NCBI GenBank assembly: GCA_039519185.1
Contig: CM076848.1
Span: forward strand, 53,718,778-53,782,777
Reading direction: 5' to 3'
Source of the DNA: Astragalus membranaceus
Lineage: Eukaryota; Streptophyta; Magnoliopsida; Fabales; Fabaceae
Length of the DNA stretch: 64,000 nucleotides
In this document: positions 11,435 through 22,600 of the stretch, one piece after another
Layout: each line of letters opens with the position of its first letter
How positions within the stretch are numbered: position 1 is the stretch's first letter
Made by a program: the position numbers and the translations under genes
Notes under the pieces: model-generated
Database searches by the model: none
What the model saw: the letters and a program-made list of their open reading frames with translations, nothing else
What the model was told of the DNA's origin: nothing

Positions 11435-11850
11435 ATTTGTTATTAGAGCTCTGTTAGGAGTGGAGAACCACACGGGCCGGCAAAACTGGGTTCTCGTGGC
11501 CAGCTAGGTTCTCCGGTGTAGATTAATCACCGGCAAAGCTGGTGGAAACTCCACACCAATGACATGGTAACAAAAAAAAGAGCATGTTTTGATTGATTCA
11601 TTTGGGTTTAATTACTAACATAAGTATTTATGAGACTAGTTGGGATAGCTTATGAAAACAATTTTTTATTTGTCCATAAGTTGTTTCTAGTTAATTTTCA
11701 TAAATTTTCCACGATAGCTTATGAAACAACCTATAACTTATATAAATAGTTTAACTTTATTTTATATTTTATTATAGAAACAAGTGCTTAATTATAAAAG
11801 ATAAAACTAAATTAGAAAAGGAAATGTATTAGGAAAAAGGGGTAAAAAAC
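10461..11850. other. AT-rich stretch after the CACTA end, with TA microsatellites
   Basis: A CT-rich leader-like tract (CTCTCATTTCTCTC repeats, 10496-10612) follows the CACTA subterminal region. Two TA microsatellites lie at about 11310-11369 and 11404-11429. A short GC-richer island (about 11446-11575) stands out from its AT-rich surroundings but shows no recognisable coding. It may all be internal CACTA sequence, but this is not demonstrated. Confidence 0.45.
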
Positions 11851-12229
11851 TAGGGGTGGACAAAAACAAATGGCCCGCCCGAAATCCAAGATGTCCGATA
11901 CAATTATTGGCATTTGTCTTTTCTTTAACCAAACTCTTCTCTTTCTTTCTTCTTGTAAGCTCCTTCTTCATCTTATAAAAAACGCTGCAACATTTCTATG
12001 GAGGAAGAGAGACTACCGGAGAAGAAAATATGGAGAAGATTGGTTACTGTACAGAGAAGCTAAAACCGAACCTACCCACCCACCAAAACCGCCACCCGTC
12101 TAAATTGCCACCCGCCAGAACCGTCGCTTCAAATGGTCGGAGATGTGTGGGGTTTTCTGTTATGCGGTTTTTCTTGGATGAGCGATTTTCGGACCGAACC
12201 CGACCAAATCTGACCGGTGTCCACCCCTA
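11851..12229. mobile_element. hAT-like inverted-repeat element (TAGGGGTGGACA ends)
   Basis: Begins TAGGGGTGGACA and ends TGTCCACCCCTA. Flanks are TAAAAAAC (11843-11850) and AAAAAAAC (12230-12237), a 7/8 match to an 8-bp duplication. Subterminal CCCGCCCGAAATCC-type and CCGAACCCGACC-type motifs resemble those of other plant TAGGGGTG hAT elements. It is 379 bp; the reading frames inside look fortuitous. Confidence 0.65.
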
Positions 12230-12310
12230 AAAAAAACAATCCCTTAAATCGGCCCCTATTTGTTATATTTTTTAACAAGTCCACCTCAGATCACTCTACC
12301 TAAGCTGTTG

Positions 12311-12812
12311 TGGGCATTCTTCTTAGCAAGAATTATTGCAGTAGGTTAATGGCTAGGAGGATTTGAAAAGCATTATGGCATTAAGATTTCCAAGGTTTAG
12401 CCAAGGCTTAGCTCAGGACCCCACTACTCGTCGTATTTGGTTTGGTATTGCTACCGCACATGACTTCGAGAGTCATGATGATATTACTGAGGAACGTCTT
12501 TATCAGAATATTTTTGCTTCTCATTTCGGACAATTAGCAATCATTTTTTTGTGGACTTCCGGGAATCTCTTTCATGTAGCTTGGCAAGGAAATTTTGAGG
12601 CATGGTACAGGATCCTTTACATGTAAGACCGATTGCTCATGCAATTTGGGATCCTCATTTTGGTCAACCGGCTGTAGAAGCTTTTACTCGAGGGGGTGCT
12701 CTTGGCCCAGTGAATATCACTTATTCCGGCGTTTATCAGTGGTGGTATACAATCGGTTTACGAACTAATGAGGATCTTTATACTGGAGCTCTTTTTCTAT
12801 TATTTCTTTCTG
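12311..12812 (+). pseudogene. psaB: Nuclear copy of chloroplast psaA 3' end and psaB 5' part (NUPT)
   Basis: 12311-12349 encodes the last residues of photosystem I PsaA (WAFFLARIIAVG, then TAA). The plastid-type spacer (GGCTAGGAGGATTTGAAAAGC) follows, and then psaB from its ATG at 12375 ([16 protein letters not shown]...). The plastid gene order psaA-psaB is kept. One lost base near 12605, within FEAW-VQDP, shifts the frame; the reading continues in another frame ([15 protein letters not shown]...) to about 12812, where plastid similarity stops abruptly after YTGALFLLFLS. Only about 145 of roughly 734 PsaB residues are present. It is a non-functional plastid DNA insertion. Confidence 0.93.
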
Positions 12813-13165
12813 TCGACGTGAAACCCGTGTAAATTAATGCATTCACTTTTCCATGCCATTTCAGGAAAAAAAAGTGTTTTAGGCTTAACGAAGACTTTCA
12901 AAGAAACAATCCTTCCAAACGGTTTAAGAAAAATGAAATTATGCAATCGCTAATAACGGGAACCAAGTTCAAGTGATCATGGTTTATGGGTAATAAATTT
13001 AACACTATTTATAACACTTTAAAATACATCGTTCAAGTTTTATTTAGAACCATTCAGCTATGATTTTATCAATTCATGCTATACTTTACTCTGATAATAT
13101 TGGGAGTTGAGTAAGTTAAATTTAAACAAGATGATTAGCTGTTTTAGGCAGAGAGGGATTTTGCT
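12813..13165. other. Intergenic spacer, nothing recognised
   Basis: Lies between the plastid insertion and the end of the membrane-protein gene region. AT-rich, with no supported gene or repeat. Confidence 0.5.
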
Positions 13166-13349
13166 CTATGCTGCCCTCATTTTTGGCAATCTTTTGATTT
13201 CAATTGAGCTCACAGTCAATATCTTCCCTTGACCTGGGTGTGTAATGTTTCCTTCAGCAACCAAATTGAAAGCTTCTCCCTTCTTTTTTATCCTTAAGGA
13301 AGAAATATCTCCAAAGATTTTACTAAACCAGTAATCCAAATTGGATCTC
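13166..13349 (-). other. Orphan 60-codon reading frame, possible exon remnant
   Basis: On the minus strand, from just after an AG at 13350, an open frame of about 60 codons ends at TAG (13166-13168). Its product includes KGEAFNLVAEGNITHPGQGK and ends KRLPKMRAA, which reads like a real protein. No family was recognised. It lies about 280 bp past the stop of the membrane-protein gene on the same strand, and its phase would also fit that gene's exon 5. It may be an alternative last exon, a relic of another gene, or chance. Confidence 0.25.
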
Positions 13350-13627
13350 CTTCAAGCAAATAAAAATGTGGGTCAAAGTATAACTTCTCCCCAAGAAATT
13401 ATTACATACGGCAAAAGAAGAGAAGAAGTTTTTCCCCAGATTATGTCTAAGCTGATGGTGATGTATATCTCAATATTGTAATGGACTGGGGAAAATGTGG
13501 TGAGCTTTTATAACTATTGTGTGGGCTTTGTAGAATGAATATGTCATGCTGAATCACCCAAAATCAATTCAATTCTTTTCCTATTGAAAGTTAAAACTGT
13601 GTGTTCCTTATCAAATAGATTAACATT

Positions 13628-16600
13628 TTATTCTGACTCAAGAGGAGTCTTTGAAGTGGCAGAAGTTGAAAGAGACGGCCGTATGAGAAGGTATAAACTA
13701 GGCCCCAGAAATGGTATCAATGATACTGGAAGAAGCCAAGAACCTTTGTCAAACCTGCATATTGGACTAGCATTAAAATATATGCTATAATGTATTTTAT
13801 ATAGCCAGGACTAAGATCTCTTTGTAAAAACCGATCATAAAAACTATTCCATCTGTCTCAAAATATAAGCACCAAAAGAACATGTATTTGGACTAAGAAC
13901 TTTAGTCCAAATACATGTACTCTTGGTGTTTATATTTAGGGACTGAGGTAGTAGCATTCTAGTGAACGTACCATTTTCTGGCAGTCATATCATTGTAAAC
14001 CCAAAATGGCGCCAATGTGGAAAGTAAAGCAAAATCAATTGACATAATATGGATCTGCAACATCAAAACCCAAATTTAGCACATGAAGAGTATTGTAGAG
14101 TTCCTACTTTATGAAGAATGGATAAGAAGAAAAGAAAATTGCAAATGAAGTACAAACTATGAAAATGCGTATGTAAGAGGTTGTAGTATAATTTGCTAGA
14201 AATTTGGCCTTGTTACTAGATTACAGTAGACTAGCAATTACAGATTGGACTTCGTATAAAAAAAAGAATTATTGAAGACAAGCATAACAATATTAGAAAA
14301 GTCCGTGGCAATGCTGAAGCTTATAATAATGAATGCAATGGTAAGTCCCCACTCGCCAACTATATGAAATTCTGAGTAGGAACTTACAAATTTGCTTTCC
14401 CTGAAGTACTGGTAATATTCTTTCCATACATCTTCCCCAGCTAAACCAGCATAAGTTATGAGGCCTATCCCTGTAGCAAGTAATATCTGGTGTGCAGTTG
14501 AGGTAAGTTACATATTCATAAAGAAAAAAAATATGACAAGTAAAGTGTGATTATGCTGTGTAGCACTGTAGTGCATATAAATTCCTTCAATTAAAAGTAG
14601 TATAACGAGGTTCTTCCCATGAGATCTTCAGCATATGATAAGGACATGCTCCAAGAAGTAAAGTCTTTCAATTTGGATTATAAATGCTCAAGGAAATCCT
14701 TAGATTCAGGGGCTTTCAAAACTAATCCAAACCATCACGGTTTGTTCAATTTTACTGCACAATTGATTAGTTGAATTCCAACATTATATAGTGCTTTACA
14801 TGATAAGGCAAATTCAAGAAATAAAATAATGGAAAAAAAAGATCGACTCCTCTGAAACCCAATGCTAAATTGTACTATTTTCAATGAAAATCTTCCCAAT
14901 TATTCTAGTGGTTTTTACTAGGTGATATACTAGTACTAAGGTTAAACAGATTTAATTTACCAGAAAGGAAAAGATACATGCTAATTTAAAAATATTTTCA
15001 AATTTTCTCAAAAAATAAACATGTGGAAACTGTTATTTAGATTGCAATGATCTGTTTGCAACAACTTTGTAAGAAAAGGTTGAGATTAGCGCTTACCATT
15101 GAAGTTAGTTTTGATTCTAGAAGATTCAAGGGCCGTGTTTTAAGCTCCGTCTCTTCAACGGGAGGTGCTGGAGGTTTCCAGAGCACAAAATAAGGAAGAA
15201 GTGCATATATGCCACCAAAACATGAAAGCACCAGGAAGGGCCATACAGGAATATTACTTTTTGAGCTGTACAAGAATATATAGAGAGAAGAAATCAGATT
15301 TCAGGCAATAACAAATAGCAAAATTATGATGAGAAAAACTTAATCATCAACTCCTCAGCTAAAAAACTAAACCATAAATTCTCTATATATAATATATAAT
15401 AGGTTTAAATACGTTTTTACCCCCTGCAAATAGGGGGTGTTTTGCTTTTACCCCCTAAATTTTTTTTTTTTTAAAAACACCTTGCAAATTTTTTTTGTTT
15501 GATATTAGTCATTCTGTCAAATCTCTGTTAGTGGTTTGCTAACGTGTCTAACGGAACTGCCAGCTGGCTTTGCCAAATCATTATTTTTAATTTTCTTTTG
15601 ATTTTACCCCTGCAAATAGGGGGTGTTTGGATTTTACCCCTACAAATTTTTTTATCTGAACCCATCTTTCTTCATCTCCATCTCTCTCTGTGTGTTGTTG
15701 TTGTTTCCATCTCATCTTCATCATCAACAATAACACAAACACAAACACAATCTTCATCAACCCATCAAAACAAATACAAACACAATCAAAAAAGTCTCTA
15801 ATTTCAGAATTCCTCTTTTGTTTCTTCCACATTCCATCTTCATCAACCCATCAAAACAAATACCTTGCCCCAAATCTTCATCCCCAAAACTCTATATCTG
15901 TTAAAATCCCCAAAGCTTTCATTACCATGGGAGAAAATATGTTTTTATTACCATGACTTCCCAATTCTATTAAAACCCCAAGCTTTCATTAACACAGCCC
16001 AGTGAGATTTCCAATTTTTATGTTTATTTGTAATTAACCAGATGCAACAATACCACCCAGGCAACATCACAGTGAGATGCCCAAATCTTTCTCTTCAAAT
16101 CGCACCATCAATACCACCCAGGCACCCATACCCAAATCGCTCTCTTCAAATCGCACCACCCACAATAGAAACAAGGAAGGGAAATAGAAAGGGGTGAACC
16201 AAGTGGTTTTGATTTTGTGATTTGCAGGGAAAAAGAGGGAGAGGAAGAAGAAGGTTACAGTGAAAAAGAAGAAGAAATGAGATTTGCCTAGTTTTTCTTG
16301 AAGACAAAACGTTGAGAAGGTGAGGTTAAGAATTGGGGATTTAGGGTTAACAGAGAGGGAGAGGAAGCATTTGGACTTTGGAGAGGTGAGAGATTTTTTT
16401 TACAAAAAAAAAGAAGCTGAGTGGCAATATAGTCATCAATAAAAAAATTAGAAAAGAAAAAAAAAGCCAACTCAGATATCTGTCAGCCACATAGGCGTTT
16501 TTTGTAACGCATGGCTAACAGAAGGACTCAAATCAAAAAAGTGAAATTTGCAAGGTGTTTTTTTAAAAAAAAAATTTGTAGGGGGTAAAAGCAAAACACC

Positions 16601-19600
16601 CCCTATTTGCAGGGGGTAAAAACGTATTTAAACCTATATAATATATGTTACATGTAGCAGCTTGTAAAATTCTTGAAATGACATTCAAACTGTTAGCTTT
16701 AGAGAATTTCATAGAATTGTAATTGTTTTCATTGAATAGAAAGAGTGATACAAGTGCATTATATAGCACTGAGATATGACTAACTGAATACAGCTCATAC
16801 AGTTAGTTTGTTACAGAATTGAGTCTATATCTAACAGTTATAACAGATATTCTAACTGTTACTAAAGTCTATAACAGCACTGTATAATAGGCAGAATAGT
16901 GACTAAGTCTTATCTCCTAATATTCCCCCCTCAAGCTCAGCAGTACTATGTACTCTGAGTTTGTCTCTGAAGTGGCAGAAGTTCTTTTTGCTGAGAGACT
17001 TTGTCAAGATATCTGCAATCTGTGTCTGTGCAGGTACATAGCTGACAATCAGGGATTTGTTTAACACCTTTTCACGTACAAAGAAGATGTCCAATTCCAT
17101 GTGTTTGGTCCTTGAGTGCAAAACTGGGTTGTGAGTGAGAGCAACTGTACTCTGGTTGTCACAGTATACCACTGGTGCAGGAATTGTAACCTTTAGTTCA
17201 TGTAGTAGAGACTGAATCCATAGAACCTCTGAAGCAGCTAAGGCTAGACTTCTGTACTCAGCTTCTGCTGTTGATTTAGCTACCAAGGTCTGTTTCTTGG
17301 ACCACCAAGTGATCAGATTAGGTCCCAAGTAGATGCAGGCGCCAGATGTAGAGCGCCTGTCATCAATGTCTGATGCCCAGTCTGCATCACAATAGGCGTT
17401 GATTGCTAAAGGAAGACTGACAGATGCAGGTTGTAGGGTTATACCATAGTCAATTGTGCCTTTCAGGTACCTTAAAATGCGTTTCACTGCTGACCAATGG
17501 GAGGTGAGAGGTTGTGACATGAATTGACAGACTTTATTTACTGAGAAACCAATTTCTGGTCTGGTAACAGTGACGTACTGCAGAGCACCTACAGTGCTTC
17601 TGTATAACAGTGGGTCGTCAAAATAATCACTGCCATGTTTAGAAAGCTTTAAATTGGCTGGAAGAGGAGTGGAGATGCCTTTACAATCCTCCATACCAGA
17701 TTTGTGTAAAATATCCCGTATATACTTAGACTGGCAGAGAGTTAGGGACCCTGATTTTGTAAATCTGCACTCAATACCAAGAAAGTAGTCCAATGTTCCT
17801 AGTTGCTTGAGAGAGAATGCTGAGTTAAGCTTGCTGATTATTAGATTGATTGCTGTAAGAGATGAGCCTGTGATTAAAATATCATCAACATAGATGAGGA
17901 CCATGAGTTGACAGCCTCTATTGTTGTAGATAAGGAGTGAGGGGTCACACTTAGATTGTTGAAAACCAAATGAACACAGAGTTTTTGTTAAGCTTCCATA
18001 CCACGCACGTGGAGCTTGTTTTAACCCGTAGATAGCCTTTTTAAGATGACACACCAGTGAGGAATCACCCTGGATGAAACCCTGTGGCTGTTGCATGTAG
18101 ACATCCTCCTCTAGATGACCATGGAGAAATGCATTGTTCACGTCTAGCTGTCTAATGGCCCATTTGTAGGTAAGAGCTAGAGTAAGGATGATTCTAATGG
18201 TCACTGGCTTTACCACCGGAGAGAATGTATCATTGTAGTCTTGGCCATGTTTTTGAAGATATCCTTTGGCGACTAAACGAGCTTTATAGCGATTGATTGA
18301 ACCATCAGCATTCTGTTTGATTCTAAAGATCCATTTAGAGCCAATGGCTCTTTTACCTGCTGGCAGTGGTACAAGATTCCAGGTATGATTGGCTGTTAAG
18401 GCATCAAACTCTTGTTGCATAGCTTGAGCCCAGTGAGGAGAGGTTAGGGCTTGTTGAACAGTGGTAGGTTCAGTGGTGGTAAAATGAAGTGAGGGATATA
18501 GTGGTGGCTTCAGATGTCCTGTTTTAGATCTTGTTTGCATAGGATGGTTATTTTGTGGTGGTGGTGGGGAAGGTGATGTAGAGGGTGAGGAGTTTGGGTC
18601 TATAGTACTGGAGGCATCTGATGGTAAGGGTGTGTGTAAAGGTGTAGCTGTGTTGAATGGAGAAGGTGATGGTCCAGGTGATGGGTTTGAGAATGGTGAG
18701 TTATTTGGTAGAGGAGAGGGTGAGGGGAGGGGGCTAGTTGTGTGAGTGTTTGGGTTAGAGAGAACATTCAATGCAGTTTTATATTGTGTGACAGTGGGTG
18801 ATTGACATGTGTTAGTATTAGCATCAGTAACTCTGTATTGAAAAGGAAAATGGTTTTCATTAAAAATAACATCTTTAGAGATGTAAATGCGCCCTGTTTT
18901 ACGGTCAAGACACTTGTATCCAAGATGAGATGAGGAGTAACCAAGGAAGGTACACTCACTGGACCTGAACTGAAATTTAGGATTATTATAAGGTGTGAGT
19001 AATGGATAGCAAGCACACCCAAAGGATTTGAGAAACTTGAAGTCAGGATATTTGTGAAACAGAGTTTGAAGAGGAATTTTGTGAGAGTGAGCAGCTGGCA
19101 GTCTATTGATGAGATAGACTGCAGTGTGGAAGGCATGGTCCCAGTAAAAGTAAGGGAGAGAGGAGTGTGACAGTAAGGACAGACCTGTTTCAACTATGTG
19201 ACGATGTTTTCTTTCGACCACCCCATTTTGGTGGTGAGTTTGAGGGCAAATGACACGATGAATAATACCTAGATCTGTTAGAAACTTTTTAAAGGGTCGA
19301 AACTCTCCCCCCCAATCAGTTTGGACAGATTTGAGTTTCTTATTCAGTTGTAATTCTGCTAGGGCCTTAAATTGCTTAAAAACAGTAAGTGTTTCAGATT
19401 TGTCATGTAGGAAATAGATCCATGTATATCTACTCATAGCATCAATGAATGAAATGTAGTACTTAAAACCCATAGAAGATAGCATAGGGGCAGGTCCCCA
19501 GAGGTCACAGTATACAAGGTCTAATGGTTCATTGTATATAGTTTGAGATAATTGAGATGGTAACCCATGTGATTTACCAAGACAGCAAGAGACACATAAA

Positions 19601-22600
19601 TGCTTTTCATTATTTTGAAATGTGGACATATTACAATGTTGAAATACTTTATTCATTGTATCTAAACTAGGGTGGCCTAGCTTATTATGCCAATTGAAAT
19701 ACAAATCAGAATTTGAAACTACAGAGTTTATAGAACTTGCAGAGTTGAGACTGTTAGAACTTGCTGATATAGCAGGACTCGAATGAAGAGGATAAAGACC
19801 CTCGGGTGTGAGCTTGCCTTGCAATATGACTTGGTCATTGACCTGAGATTTAACCAAGTAATGATTAGGATAAAAAAGAACATAGGCATTGTTATCTTTT
19901 GCAAATTTACTGATGCTAATTAAGTTCTTGTTTAGGGTAGGTACATGAAGAACGTTTTTCAGATGTAGAGTGTGTTGTGGGTGTGTAGGTGAAGGAAAAG
20001 AGAAATTACTAATAGATTGGACAGGAAGTTTCATACCATTCCCTAGAAAAATATTTTCTAGGTGTGGAGGGGGTGGTGCTGCACCAGGTGCTGCAGGAAA
20101 ATGAGTAACGTGTTGTGTAGCAGCACTGTCCATGTTGTTCAGGGTAGGATGTGTTGTAAAGTTTGCTGTGTAGTGCGCCTGTGGTGCAGGAACCAGAGTG
20201 GTTGGTGGCCAAGAAGGAGCAGGAGCAGGATTTGTAGGGCGTATGTATTGGTAGGGATTGCCTGCAGTGTAAGGATAAGCACCTGAACCATATGTTGTAT
20301 CAAAACGATGATAACAGTATGAAGCATCATGGCCATGGCGATGGCAAACTTGACATTGGACATTAGAGCGACCTCCACCGCGTCCTCCTCGGCGACCGAA
20401 ACGTCCTCCACGGCCGCGATTTTGCGAATTGCCTCTACCCCCAAAACCTAGGGTTTGTGAATTTTGGGGGTTTCCAGAAATTGAGGTGTTACTGGTGAAA
20501 TTGGCTTGAGCGTTGGCATTCCCATGTATTTGCGACGCTTCTGGAGTATCTTTGGCTGTTGATTGGGTGAGATTCAGAGACGACGCATCTTCAAGGATTT
20601 TCTGTTTATCGAGCCTCTGTTCGTGCGCCAAGAGTAAAGATTTAACTTCTTCAAGATCAAACCAGTCAATCTTGCTGTTAATGAGCGTGATTAACGACTC
20701 ATATTCACGCGGCAATCCCTCCAAGATTGCATCCAATTGATCTTGAACAGTGACTGATTCGCCAATTGATAACAGAGAATCTGCGACATGTTTAACTTTG
20801 GACAAGAATTCAGAAACGGTACCGGTTCCTTTCTTCATCGTACGCATTTGAGTGCGCAATTGACGAGATTGAGCCTTTGTTTTTGACTGAAAGGCTTGGT
20901 GGATGTTCTCCCATAGCTGAAACGTGTGTTTGCAGCCAATCACAGTAGGTAGGATCGATGGTGAAAGAGAGGATTGAAGCCACGCAAGTAACAGCTGGTC
21001 TTGCAATTCCCAGGCGGTGTAAGCAGGATTTTCTACGTTCCTGATACGATCATCGTCGTTGAGAAACTGTGGTGGTATTTGCGGTGCAACGCAGTATCTG
21101 TGTAATCGGTGAGCGCGAAGCACTGGTTCAATCTGTTGCATCCATACTAGATAGTTGTTTTCGTCTAATTTCACTGAGATTTTGTAATTGAAAGATGATA
21201 GTGGAGGCTGTGTATTGATTGGTTGCACCACCACCGGTGGCGGTGGTGATGGTGGAATGGACGCCATAGTTGAGAAAGATAGAAAGAACGAGGGCAAGAA
21301 GAAAGGGAATTGCCACGGTGGTGGCTTAGAGAGAAGCTCTGGATACCATGTTAGCTTTAGAGAATTTCATAGAATTGTAATTGTTTTCATTGAATAGAAA
21401 GAGTGATACAAGTGCATTATATAGCACTGAGATATGACTAACTGAATACAGCTCATACAGTTAGTTTGTTACAGAATTGAGTCTATATCTAACAGTTATA
21501 ACAGATATTCTAACTGTTACTAAAGTCTATAACAGCACTGTATACTAGGCATAATAGTGACTAAGTCTTATCTCCTAATACAAACGTGTAATATTGTTAA
21601 TATAGCTGTAATCTGGAATTAACATAGCAGGGATTTGATCCGTGAAGGTTATTTCAAATTACTATTTTGAGCATTAAGTCCTTTTGACTGATTTTCACTG
21701 AGCACAAGGGAGGTGAGTGTTAATTTTGGAACTGCAAGGGTATAACTGGTCTGGAAATGAGTCGAGTTGAGTCGAACTTGGTTCAGCTCGACTCGATAAT
21801 AATCAGCTCGTAGCTCGACTTGAGTTTGACATGAACTTTTTTTCCGGCTCAAATTCGGCTCGTCTCAAACTGTAGAAAGTAAAGAAAGTAAAGAATCATA
21901 TCTGAAATGGTTTTCATTGATTGACTGAAATGTACAGTGAGCAGAGTTATATACTCTGTGATTTACAAGCTTTGATTAGTAACTAATTTACTCACTTTCA
22001 GTTTGATAATCAAAACAGAAATTAACAAACTAGCTGTACTAATATCACAATTAAACTAGCTGTACAGTTACTAACTGTACAGTTATTACAATTAAGATAG
22101 TAACTAAGTGACACTCTCTAACACTCTCCCCACAAGCTCAGCAGGTCGCAGAACGCTGAGTTTGTCTCTGAAATAACAGAACAAATTCCTGCTGAGAGGT
22201 TTTGTAAGGATGTCTGCTACTTGAGCTTGGGCAGGCACATAAGAAACAATCAGAGATTTATTGAGGACCTTCTCTCTGACAAAAAATATATCGAGCTCCA
22301 TATGTTTAGTTCTGCTGTGGAGAACAGGATTATGACTCAAAGCTACTGTGCTTTGATTGTCACAGTAGATAACAGGAGCTGGAATAGATACTTTCAGTTC
22401 GTGTAAAAGGGATTGAACCCATAAGACCTCAGATGCAGCAAGGGCTAAACTGCGATACTCTGCTTCAGCACTGGACTTGGCTACCAAGGTCTGCTTTTTG
22501 GACCACCAGGAGATTAAATTGGGACCAAGAAATATACAGGCACCAGATGTTGAGCGTCTGTCATCAACATCAGATGCCCAATCAGCATCACAAAAATGCC

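Larger units (their letters stand above)
16691..21580 (-). mobile_element. Young, structurally intact Ty1/copia retrotransposon
   Basis: Two 232-bp LTRs (16691-16922 and 21349-21580) differ at only two positions by eye, both near the outer end. The target duplication CAAAC is perfect (16686-16690 and 21581-21585). On the minus strand the primer-binding site TGGTATCCAGAGC follows the 5' LTR and a purine tract (TTGAGGGGGGAA) precedes the 3' LTR. One uninterrupted gag-pol frame fills the body. All features of a potentially autonomous, recently inserted element are present. It sits in intron 2 of the membrane-protein gene, same direction as the gene. Confidence 0.96.

Noticed and set aside
12311..12812. 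Idea that psaB is an expressed nuclear gene
   Set aside because: Only the first fifth is present, a frameshift interrupts it and no transit peptide precedes it.
20009..20740. Frames of 67-101 residues opposite or inside the copia gag
   Set aside because: They lie across the intact gag frame in other phases and owe their length to its codon composition.
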